Below, one piece after another: positions 1 through 9,400 of a DNA stretch of 64,000 bases. The stretch's first letter is position 1; each line of letters starts with the position of its first letter. A program made the position numbers and the translations under genes. Location of the stretch: the NCBI RefSeq assembly GCF_932274485.2, contig NC_065880.2, forward strand, positions 76,627,730-76,691,729, in the 5' to 3' direction. Origin of the DNA: Patella vulgata. Its lineage: Eukaryota > Mollusca > Gastropoda > Patellidae. Under the pieces are notes generated by a model. That model saw only the letters and a program-made list of their open reading frames with translations, did no database searches and was not told where the DNA came from.

Positions 1-380
1 ACAATTTGATTGCGTTAAGCGGTTAAGGTATGGTCTACTACAATGGCATTTGCCAAAGCTTCAATGTCTCCAGAATGCTTCTGCTCAACCCAACACTTGA
101 ACAAGGAAAAGGATCCCGGATAACATTAATTCATCATATATGTAATACTCATTGGTTACCCAAATTAACTCATCAAATATTTAAAATTATGTAATAAACT
201 TTAAAAGCACTCGATAATCAATCACCATAATAGACCCAAGATCTACTTACACCATTTGAATCTAGTAGGACATTTCACTGAACAAGTCGTTATTAGTTTT
301 TTTGGCTGTCAAACTCCAGCAGACAAAAAGATCGTTTCATATTGCAGCACACTATCTCTGGAATTATTTACCTCTTAGAA
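1..380. other. Left edge, no gene recognised
   Basis: AT-rich sequence with stops in all frames and no splice-bounded open frame that I can support. The upstream exons of the gene ending at 820 must lie further left or be undetectable here. Confidence 0.5.
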
Positions 381-384
381 ATTA

Positions 385-545
385 AGGAATGAAAAAACCT
401 GGAGAAACTACACGGGGTTGGACAGGCGGCCTTATTCCTTGTCACGTACAAGCCGGGAATCGAAACCACGCCACTTGACTCAATGACAGACCTTATAATA
501 GGCTTATATTAAAGGTGCACGCGTTAACCTTTTGTCCTCCCAACC
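385..545 (-). repeat. SINE-A copy, 5' (tRNA-related) part
   Basis: SINE-A is my label for a tRNA-headed element whose consensus runs from a 'GGATGGCTGAATGGTTAGC'-like head through a 'GGTTTCGAATCCCC' B box to a 3' end near 'GACGTTAAACCCCATTTC' plus a CT run. This diverged copy keeps the head and centre on the minus strand and lacks the 3' tail. It sits in the last intron of the upstream gene. Confidence 0.7.
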
Positions 546-657
546 CCTCTCACATCCAATTGACGAAAATAAACAATACCAGAATCCACAGAATCCACAT
601 ATAGCGAATAAATAATATGCAAATTAGGTGTTTATATAAACAATATGTATATTTCAG

Positions 658-820
658 AAAGAAGGGCATATGTTACAAAGAAGATGGTATCTCCAACACA
701 GTGTACGAAACACCGACTGGTTTCAACAACGACGCCTCGCCCTACACCGATTTAACAGTGAGTAACCACAGTGGAAATGGAGACCAGCCTAAATATGAAA
801 ATGTCTTCCGTTTAGATTAG
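658..820 (+). CDS. Last exon of an upstream membrane receptor (cytoplasmic tail)
   Basis: A consensus acceptor (TTTCAG at 652-657) opens a 163-nt exon whose first base completes a codon, so the preceding intron is phase 2. It codes for about 53 residues beginning KKGICYKEDG and ending YENVFRLD, then TAG; AATAAA follows at 910-915. The tail is hydrophilic and Tyr-rich: NTVYETP, YTDL (Yxx[L/I]) and KYENV. The same phase-2 junction joins the transmembrane exon to the tail exon in the lectin receptor at 6400-12746, whose tail also has an N-P-V-Y-K-E-P segment resembling N-T-V-Y-E-T-P here. I infer a related single-pass receptor. Its transmembrane and ectodomain exons are not in the window, so its ligand domain is unknown. 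Confidence 0.6.
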
Positions 821-909
821 CAAGATCATGGTGATGCAACGGATCAAAGTACTTTGTCCCTGTCCATGTGTATTACATCTACTATAATTGGTTTACAGTG
901 ATTGGCAAT

Positions 910-915
910 AATAAA
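910..915 (+). terminator. Polyadenylation signal of the upstream receptor
   Basis: Canonical AATAAA lies 90 bp after the TAG at 818-820, in the expected place for the last exon at 658-820. Confidence 0.5.
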
Positions 916-924
916 CTGCAAATG

Positions 925-1060
925 CTTTGACTGTACTAAAGAAGCCCGACATACGTCATGCAGTGTGCTTTATGGGACATTTGGTGGGACAGCGGCGCTA
1001 CGATCTACTTTTATATCGAATTCTATATGCTAAGGGTTCCATGCCAGTGGTCGTGCTTTC
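925..1060 (-). repeat. SINE-B fragment, old
   Basis: SINE-B is my label for a tRNA-headed element of about 370 bp: head 'GTGGCTAAGTGGGTAAGACG', B box 'GGTCGCGTGTTCGATCCCTG', body with 'GATGGGACGAAAAACCGAGG', and a 3' end 'GACGTTAAACCCCATTTCATTTC'. This piece carries the diverged section around the 'CATACGCCATACAGTGTGC' body motif. A possible tail of the same element lies at 1435-1490. Confidence 0.6.
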
Positions 1061-1434
1061 GATTCTCCACATGAGCATTCTGTCGTATTTGATCTACATG
1101 CAAATATGTGATATGTTGTGTGATCGTTCGTATATCTGGGGAGGCCTAGATTGTTGTTCTGTCATGTGGTGTTTCATGTTTAAATTTTTTGCCTGTGGAC
1201 TTGGTAGTTTCAAATTGCGTTTCACGTCCTCTGTCATTATTCATACTGGACTTAGTGGTGACGAATTGACGTTGTGGTGACGAATTGACGTTTGGCTTCC
1301 TCTGTAAATATTCATACTGAAATGATTATCGTTATTCAGTCCATTCCAAATGTGTATATAACGAGTCATATTGTGTACGGTGTATTCACATATGTAATCT
1401 AAGGTCAACACAGAACTAAGTCAGTTTTTAAAAC

Positions 1435-1490
1435 GAAACGAAATGGGGTTTTGATGCCCTCCTTCTCTGCACCGACTGGGCTAATGAATA
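1435..1490 (-). repeat. SINE-B 3' end fragment
   Basis: Reads 'AAATGGGGTTTTGATGCCC' then 'ACCGACTGGGCTAATGAA', the diverged SINE-B tail on the minus strand. It may belong with 925-1060, separated by unrelated sequence. Confidence 0.5.
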
Positions 1491-1499
1491 AATGGAGTT

Positions 1500-2050
1500 A
1501 GCCCTGCCTGCTTAATCATTGAACTCAGTCAAAATATCCACCTTATGAACATCTACATCAAGTTTAAATATTCTACTTCAAGTAAAAGCAGGGATTTTAT
1601 GTTCCAAAGCCTTGACAAATTAAATTGCTTATCGATACATAGCCTAATCAGACACTTCTTATCATCGAACTTAGTCAATAATATTAATATAATCACTCTC
1701 TACTCGGAGTTTCATCGCTCTCACCCAGTTAGAACCAAAGTTATCGTGTTCCAAGGTCTTAACCAATCTAATTGCTTATCTGGAAAATGCGCATGAAGTT
1801 CACCTAATAGACACCTACGCCAAGTTTGAACATTCTACTTCAGTTTGAAGGCGGGTAATTGTGTTCATAAGTCTCGACCAGTCAGATAAAAATCTCTACT
1901 TTGCCTAAGCAGAAAATGCTCAGCTTCGTACTGCTTGCCCTGGGCCTAAAATACTAATTACCCCCACCCACCCAACCCCGATATACATTGTCCGTCAATT
2001 TTACAGCACCCCTGAGAACAATTCCCCCCCCCCCTCGTTGCTCTGAGCTA
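1500..2050. other. Non-coding, internally repetitive stretch
   Basis: Contains loosely repeated segments of about 120 bp ('CAAGTTTAAATATTCTACTTCAAG', 'CAAGTTTGAACATTCTACTTCAG' type, with an intervening 'GTGTTCCAAGGTCTTAACCA' type). No coding signal seen. A C-run and an A/C-rich patch end the stretch. Confidence 0.35.
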
Positions 2051-2069
2051 GTTACGGCCCTGCAAACAT

Positions 2070-2345
2070 AAAGACGTGGATATCCTTGGCGTTTTAATAG
2101 ACAGTAATTTATCTTTTATTCCACAGGTTGCTGACTTATGTAAGAAATGTTATTTTCATTTAAGAAACCTCAGTAACGCCAGGCCCTATCTAATTCAGAA
2201 TTCAGCTGCACCCCTAGCCCGATTCCCAATTCTTACCCGTATAGACTACTGCAACGGCCTTCTTGGAAATCTTCCACCATGACGTCTTTAGAACTCTACT
2301 GCCAGGGTGGGGATCAAATCACCTAGATCCAACTACATTACACCA
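2070..2345 (+). mobile_element. LINE (non-LTR) reverse-transcriptase fragment
   Basis: An open frame at 2076-2282 reads DILGVLIDSNLSF, then CKKCYFHLRNLSNARPYL, then ILTRIDYCNGLLGNLP. These are the conserved C-terminal blocks of CR1/L2/Rex-type non-LTR reverse transcriptases ('LGVxxDSxLSF', 'FHLRNIxxIRPYL', 'SRLDYCNxLLxGLP'). Only about 70 residues survive; no upstream polymerase catalytic motif and no endonuclease is present. It is a short dead fragment. Confidence 0.8.
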
Positions 2346-2439
2346 GCTACATCTAACGGATGTTCTGCCCAAATATGCATGCAATTTATTTCCTCGTTGA
2401 TAGACTTGTTTAACTAAAACAATGAAAAACAACATGATG

Positions 2440-2573
2440 TCATAAATGAACATAACTGTATATTTGAAGTCACGTGCGCCGTTTGGTTTGTTGCAATATC
2501 AAGTAAAATGGAAAGAATATTTGCTGTTTTTCGTCTGCTACCAATGGCTACAGGTTTGTTAATATTAATACTG
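2440..2573 (+). CDS. Upstream copy 1 of the lectin-receptor first exon (signal peptide)
   Basis: ATG at 2508 opens MERIFAVFRLLPMATG, a hydrophobic leader, and a GT donor follows base 2553 (phase 1). The sequence aligns with the leader of the functional gene at 6400 (MKTTLVVFLLLPMTTG). The upstream flank 'CTGTATATTTGAAGTCA' also matches that copy's flank (about 6240-6290), so promoter and exon were duplicated together. The frame and donor are intact, so it could act as an alternative first exon spliced to the SUEL exon at 8912; it could equally be an orphan duplicate. No transcript evidence is available. Confidence 0.5.
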
Positions 2574-3684
2574 TTTAAAGATACATTATGACAGATTAGA
2601 TAACGAGTTGGCAGTTCTCACTATAATATTTAAAAAACTAGATAATGTAAAGGCAATTTGCTTAAAATTTCATTCAAATTGATCCACTAAGCGATTGAAA
2701 TTTCCGCCTAGTCTCGATCATCATCACTAAAGTCAGTACGATAAACAGTATAGTCTCGATTATCCATTTAATCGTTAAATCGTGAAGGAAAAAAAAAGAG
2801 AGAGAAATGGGGTTTAACGTCCACTCGACACAAACTAGGTCATTTCGGGACTAACATATGGTTCAATTTTATTTCCATAATTCGCTTGCGCGTAGGGGTC
2901 TTTAGCTGTGGTAGGAAACCGAAGGACCCAGAGACAACCCACAAAGTTGGACAGGCAACCTTACTCCTTGTCACGTAAATCGTGTAGGAAAGTTATGCAG
3001 TAAATCGGCTCATAATCCACTAAAGGTCGTAGGCTAGCGATGCCATCTATAGTTGATTATGGTCTGGATAGGGTAATTAATGATTAATTGATCAATTAGA
3101 TAACATTTCAGGCCTAAAGAAAGAGCTGCATTAGACAGATTTAGCTCTTGCATAATGTATGTTTAAATTAATTATACGTACAGAAGCTATAGAATATTTC
3201 TAATATTATTTATGATTCTGTATTTCCAAATGATTGACCATACATGTTGGTATTTGAGTGGAATCTTGTAGTGTTCTACTTAAACATACATTAAGAAAGA
3301 GCTAAATATGCATATTGCAGGCCTAAAGACTGCAATGTTATATAAACTATTAATTAAACGTTTATTAACATGAAGAGACCATAATCAACTCTCGATGCCA
3401 TCTTATGAGTCGGATTTTCTCAGGATTTGAATCCAATCTGCTGCTCAACGCTCATCCATGATTAAATAAAAAAATAGATAATCGAGACTATGATTTTATC
3501 GTACCGACTTAGTAATGATGAACGAGGCTGAGCCTAAAATTCAGTCGCTAATATCTCGGTTCAGTGTGAAGCGATTTGACTGAAATTTTCAGCATATTCC
3601 CTTTACATTGTCTAGTTTTCTAGTTTTAACTATTATAATGAGAACTGACAGCTCTTTATCTAATCTTCCATAATGCCCCTTTAA
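2574..3684. mobile_element. Foldback/MITE element (family M2) with nested insertions
   Basis: Left end TTTAAAGATACATTATGACAG continues as an imperfect inverted copy of the right end (…GAGCTCTTTATCTAATC… CATAATGCCCCTTTAAA). The arms match over more than 100 bp, through the GAGAACTGACAGC block. The interior holds a SINE-A (2787-2986) and a second inverted pair at about 3110-3310 (GGCCTAAAGAAAGAGCTGC / GCAGGCCTAAAGAC). No transposase frame, so non-autonomous. It lies just downstream of first-exon copy 1. Confidence 0.65.
2787..2986 (-). repeat. SINE-A, 5'-truncated, with target-site duplication
   Basis: Minus-strand SINE-A with its GA-rich end at 2790 and body up to the 'CTCCTTGTCACGTA' segment. 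Flanks 'AAATCGTGAAGGAAA' and 'AAATCGTGTAGGAAA' differ by one base and are the target duplication, so this was a truncated retroposition event into the M2 element. Confidence 0.8.
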
Positions 3685-4199
3685 AAGAATTCGGTGACAT
3701 TTCATTAATATTATACTAGAACTATTATAAACCTAATATTTACTAAATCGTGATAAGCCAAGTCAGATACCACTACTGGTTATCAGGGCCTAGATATAAA
3801 GACAAACAGAGAGAGAGAGAGAGAGATGGGGTTGAATTCTGTTACGAATATACTACGATCTCCATGAATGATGTCGATAAAACTACGAACAGTTTACAAT
3901 ATTCCGCACTTTTCGTGGACATTCGACATATTCGTGGGTTCCTAAATGCTATATAAAAAAACACCGTTCACCGCCGAACCCGTCCTCTGCACAATCTATG
4001 TTCAAGAAGGTGAAGAGAACCCCCAGAAAAAAGAGAAGACCCAAACGCTGGTGGGTTCGATCGTGGCTGACAATAATATAGTATGGGTTTTTTTTATTAA
4101 TTAATAACAATATTGGTACTTTAACCCTACGTTATCTGTTTATTATATATGTGTAATTTACATTCTGGTTGTCATACATGAACCGTACGAAATATCGTA

Positions 4200-4280
4200 C
4201 AATTTTCTATACTTATAATAACAGGGGTATGTATATTGTTATAATGTGTTATGGACTAAAAATTCGAGGCAGTATTATTA
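4200..4280 (+). promoter_or_regulatory. Duplicated upstream flank of first-exon copy 2
   Basis: The segment from 'GTCATACATGAAC' through 'GGGGTATGTATATTGTTATAATGTGTTA' and 'AATTCGAGGCAGTATTATTAAT' is colinear with about 6220-6345 upstream of the functional first exon. It is interrupted by two SINEs and resumes at 4878. I infer a duplicated promoter/5' region; no specific factor site was identified. Confidence 0.4.
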
Positions 4281-4283
4281 ATA

Positions 4284-4626
4284 TGAAATGAAATGAAATG
4301 GGGTTTAACTGTTCGACTCCAAACTGGACTGATGAAGACGGGCATACGCCATACAGTGTGAGGGAAATTTTGTCCGGACAGCGGCACTACGGCCTACTCT
4401 TATATCGATCTTTTACGTGCACGCCAATGTGTACACGGGACCTCGGTTTTACGTCCCATCCGAACGACTAGACAGCTCTCCTTGTCAGGACCTCCGTCCT
4501 GCATCACTGACAAGGGGAAACCACGCCGAAAAATCGGGATGAACTTTCTCGGCTAATGCAGGGATCGAACACCCGACCTCCAGGCTAGCGAGTCAGCGTC
4601 TTACCCACTTAGCCACGTGATCCCCC
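4284..4626 (-). repeat. SINE-B, near full length
   Basis: Runs from the 'GAAATGAAATGAAATGGGG' tail through the conserved body to 'CCACTTAGCCACGTGATC', the complement of the tRNA-like head. It abuts a SINE-A directly, and the two share outer flanking repeats (see findings). Confidence 0.85.
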
Positions 4627-4872
4627 GAATGGTTAACACGCGCGCGCTGTATCATACGGTCTGTCATTGAGTCAACTGTCGGGGTTTCGATTCCCCGGTT
4701 GTACGTGGCAAGGAGTAGTGTCTTGGGTTTTCTCCGGGTCCTCCGGTTTCCCCCCACAGCTAAAGACCCCTACCCACAAGCGAATTATTGAAATAAAATT
4801 GAACCATGTGTTAGTCCCGAAATGACCTAGTTTGTGTCGAGTGGACGTTAAACCCCATTTATCTCTCTCTGT
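4627..4872 (+). repeat. SINE-A, near full length
   Basis: Head 'CGAATGGTTAACACGCGCGC', B-box-like 'GGTTTCGATTCCCC', centre 'TTCTCCGGGTCCTCCGGTTTCC', then 'TGTGTCGAGTGGACGTTAA' and an ATCTCTCTC end. Lies back to back with the SINE-B before it. Confidence 0.85.
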
Positions 4873-4877
4873 TCAGG

Positions 4878-5010
4878 ACCATAAATTCGAGTCAGTATTA
4901 TTAATACGCTCGTGTTTTGCTGTGTAATAAACAAATTGAATTTGTCCCAGTGTTAAACTATAGTTGCTGTGTTTCTTCTGCTACCAATGACGACAGGTTT
5001 GTTAATTGTT
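4878..5010 (+). pseudogene. Upstream copy 2 of the lectin-receptor first exon, degenerate
   Basis: From 'AATTCGAGTCAGTATTATTAA' the sequence again follows the flank of the functional exon, then reads GTTGCTGTGTTTCTTCTGC with the LLPMTTG-type end and a GT donor at 4997. Compared with 6400 the initiator ATG region is gone and TAA stands in frame upstream, so it cannot start a protein by itself. It is a fossil duplicate between the intact copy 1 and the functional exon. Confidence 0.6.
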
Positions 5011-5039
5011 AAAATGTTGTAAATAAGCTATGGACTATT

Positions 5040-5540
5040 TCCCATAACATAAAAAGATATGACACGTGGAATATGTCTAAATGAAATCTAAGTGTAATTT
5101 ATCTTCTAAATATAGTTCTTTGTATGATATTTTGTGAATCTCCATTTTCCTACGTATTATTGAAGTGCCTCCCACTTATTAAAGTTTATATTTACAGTCT
5201 GTTATATATAGCAGAGTTAAATCAACAAAGCAGCTGATTTGGTAAAAAGAAATCAATTCGGTAAGTGATTACAGATTAATAAAAAGAACTTTAAATCATT
5301 TGAAAAGCTTTTTTGTCAATATCTCGTATTAAAACCACTTAAATTAAGTGAATGAGAAACATTTATATTAAGGCCACGATACGTCTTTTCAAGCCAAAGT
5401 ACATTATTTCCTTTAATCATTCTATTAAATACTAATTGTTGAATATGAATATTAATTTAGATATTCTTAAAGTTTAAGCTCTGCTACTTTGTAATGATCT
5501 TTTAAACTCTACTACCTTGTTTAAATAACACATATTATTT
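5040..5540. other. Non-coding spacer
   Basis: AT-rich sequence between first-exon copies; I see no gene, repeat family or structure I can name. Confidence 0.4.
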
Positions 5541-5548
5541 ATTTGTAG

Positions 5549-5706
5549 GATAAAGCACGAGATTGAGGTTATGCTGGGGAAAGAAAGACTGAAGAAAATA
5601 ACCCGAGAGAAAGAAAAACCGAGGCCGGTAGGACGAGGTTTTCCTGTTGAGGGTTTTTTCTGAAGTCTTTTTTTCCCAGCATAACCGAAGTCGAGGACTT
5701 TATCTT
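5549..5706. repeat. Short palindromic element
   Basis: Arms 'GGTTATGCTGGGGAAAGAAA' (from about 5567) and 'TTTCCCAGCATAACC' (to about 5686) are inverted, and the match extends outward through 'GATAAAGCACGAGATTGA' versus 'CGAAGTCGAGGACTTTATC'. The spacer is about 65 bp. The open frames across it on either strand are by-products of the palindrome. Confidence 0.55.
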
Positions 5707-6399
5707 GCTTATAAACCGTCTGTTTACATGTACGCACAATGGGAATATCCAAGAATTCACGCAAGAAAAACCTTATATCATGTTTTGTTATGGAAAAAAA
5801 CCTACCCTGGAAGAATAACCTGTTACAGGTTTAAAGAAAAACTTTCAAAAGAATAACCCCAAATTTCCCTGTATATATCCAAAACCTTTCAGACCGCAAG
5901 TTATTCTGGGCATATAATATACCCCAAAGATCAAAGAGATTTACCGTTACAGGTTTATAATATTCGATAGCGTCACTTACTATACACAGAAGTTATCTTG
6001 GTAGCATCAACAATTAGAGTTTTCAAACGTTATATTTGAGAAATGTGTAGCCGGTTTGTAAGCGATTCAATATGTTTCTAGATGACAATAATATGTTATA
6101 TTTTTATAAAGTAATAAAAATATTTCTCCCTTAACATTACGTCATCTGTTTATTCTATATTATGTGTAATATACTTCCTGGTTGATAGATGGGTGTAACT
6201 CAAACTATGCACAAACAGGTTGTCATACATGAACAGTAACATAACATATCTGTATATTTGAAGTCATGTGACCCTTTGTGTTTGGAAATAGAATAGGTAT
6301 GTTTATTAGTATAATATGTTACAGGGGATAAATTCGAGTCAGTATTATTAACATTGTGCTATGTTATATACAAATTGAATTTGTTTCAGAAGCAAGACA

Positions 6400-6445
6400 A
6401 TGAAAACAACACTTGTCGTGTTTCTTCTGCTACCTATGACTACAG
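6400..6445 (+). CDS. Lectin receptor exon 1: signal peptide
   Basis: ATG at 6400 opens MKTTLVVFLLLPMTTG; the last glycine is split by the phase-1 donor GTTCGT. The start is chosen because the leader is hydrophobic and the exon joins in frame to the SUEL exon. Just upstream, TTTGTTTCAG (to 6389) resembles an acceptor, so a separate 5'-UTR exon is possible. Confidence 0.75.
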
Positions 6446-9400
6446 GTTCGTACATATAACTAATACTATTTATATTGAATATACAGAAGCTATGGAGAGT
6501 ATAATTGTTTAGATAATACGCTACGATTTACAAAGTAAATATAGATGATTATGTATATCTCAAACGATCGATCATATATTGTATTGTGGGTTGGTATTTG
6601 GGTGGATACCCTTTAACATATTCAGATGAACTCATTGACAATTTCAGAAATATTAAACACGAATTTTTAAAAACAAATTCATTCTTTGTCAAGTGGACCA
6701 ACCGCTTACAACGTTAAGAATATTATGAAAACCATGTTACAGTTCATATATTCTTTTGTAAAATTACGTAGTAATAAATATTGACTGAGATATGGCCTTC
6801 TGAATCGGCCGTGTTACCTTTCGCATGTTTCGAAATTACTATTCTATTACTCGATTTTGGTGCTTTGGTTGTATTCCATTTAGTACGACAATATTCTTTA
6901 AATTTAGGAATTTGGAAGAGCTTTATATGTCGATTAATAATCCAATACCAGATTTTCAAAACACCATGTATGGATGCAATAAGTGCCAAAAGTCATTACT
7001 TATGAGAAAAAAGTCAAAATTCCGGAACAATGCAGGAATTTTACTACAGTATAATAGACATATTTGAAGCCATATCATTGTCGTTTTTGTCTGGAATATT
7101 AGCTTTGAAAATCAACCCACATCGCAAGACAGCTAATACATCTGCATTTTAAATGGTAACCTTGCATCGGAACCCTCCATAATATGTATATTTTTTTTTA
7201 TTTGAGGGGTATGCTATTTGTACACGCGGCTATCTATGGTGAAAAGTCCATCTTTGATATCTTACTTCTTATTTTCTTATATTTTCAATAATTATGATTT
7301 TTCTCATTTTTTGCTGATTTGAATGGATTGGTTATAATACTTTCAATTGTCTGATCATCATGAAACAATATCTCTTAAGAAGGTTTTGGTGTACATAATA
7401 ATTATAGATCAATACTGGACATTCGTTTATGATTCAGGTTAATACACTTACACTTTGCAATCACACTTTGTAATTAGAGCAAGCTCATGAAGACGCCGAA
7501 TACTAAAATCGAGATTTAGAACAGTGGTTTCAAAACTTGCGAATGACTGACAACCCCATAATGTAGCATAATTAGAAGGAACGTTCTTGTAACCCAAGCC
7601 ATCGACCAATGACATTGTTTATTTCCACTTAGTCTAAGTTATTTTTGAATTGCACTGAATCATTTGCCTAAGTATACACGAAGTTTAGACATTAGAGACT
7701 TTTGGAAAGCGGATTTTTCCCATCCGTATCCCGTATCCGTATCGTATATGTGATACGTTGCGTCAATGTAGTTTTAGAGTTTGGGCAGATTTTAGCGATT
7801 TTTGGTTTCACTAATGTATCATTTCAGAAAGTTTAGCCCATAGATCAACCAGTATGCAGACAGGCTGGAAAAATATGAAAATTCCGAGAAAAACCCATCA
7901 ATATTAATGATTAAATTGCAGTCGTTATCACTGTTAAAATCTCATCAAATATACACCTTCGTGTTCCGGGATACACATAGATTCATAAAAACGCTATGAT
8001 GCAACATTTCAGCGTCTAAAAGTAGCAAAAAAGACGGTAAAAAGACGACGGTGTTATACGGACCATTTCCGTATGAAAGCCGTTCCATACGTGCTGCCGT
8101 ATCCGTGTGCCGTATCACGTATGAGAAATACACAGACATAGATGACGTCACACGCAAAATCCATACGGATACGCCATACGGACCAGGAAATTACGCTTGC
8201 CAAAAGTCTCTATTATTAGAAGCAGACGTATTGTGATATCCTTATATACGTGATACCGCCTAAAGCCATCGTGTCGAAATTGCATATAATTATAACACAT
8301 ACATCATTTCGTTTAGTTCCACTGACTAAATATTGTACCAAACATTATCTGGAATATCTTATCGGACTCTTGTGGCATTACAAATCCATAAATGACTGCT
8401 AATGGCGATAATGACTTATTTTTGGGGCGTGAGGCTGAATTCTCTAGCAATTAACATAAATTTTGAAGCCGACAAAAGCTAACGGCATTTTTAAACGTTG
8501 AAGCAAGTTAATTCCATTGACAATCTTTCAAACATATTTATATTTTTAAAATATCAAACAACACAACCTATATTTTAAGACGAACCAAGATGTAATATCC
8601 CCGTTCAATTTCAAACTGATCCAATCACATTATGATTTCCAATGTGGTGGAATTAATTAACCCTTTCAGGAACAGACATACCAAAACCATTTTTTAAAAC
8701 CAAATCTCTATTTTATCCCTTAAAAACATAAAACTATATATGTGACATGCACACGGGGGCATGCTAGTGCTTTTAACACAAAATTGATGGTGTATATTCT
8801 AGACTTGAAATTTTTCCGCTGTAATATGTATATAAATACTCTTTTCATTACAATCAATATTTATTTACCTGATGGGTCGAGGATAAAAGTTTAATTCAAT
8901 CTCTTTAACAGGATTGAGAAGTTATGCTTGTAGTGGAACGAATGATCAGCACAAACTATCTTGTGAAGAAAATAAAAGGATTAATATTGTGCATGGTCGA
9001 TATGGCTTTAGAAATTATGACTGCGGGAGTTATTGCATTCATTATTTGGATTATTGTGATTGTCGTCTTGACTTTAACAGTACAGTCGAATCGAATCTTA
9101 TGGATTTGTGTAATGGGAAGAAGACATGCCGCTTTCGACTACTAAAATCATATTATGAAAGTGAAAGTTGCTACAAAATAATTTACTATAAAAGAAAATA
9201 CTATAATTTGTATAGATATTCCTACATAGAGTATCAATGTTTGACAGGTAATGTACAACTTTGTTATAAAGAGATAACGGGAGAAATGGGGTACAAAGTC
9301 CACTCCAGATAAACTATGTCATTTTGGGACTAACGTATGGTTCAATTTTATTTCAATAATTCATAGGGGTCTTTATCTATGGGAGGAAACCTAGAAAATA

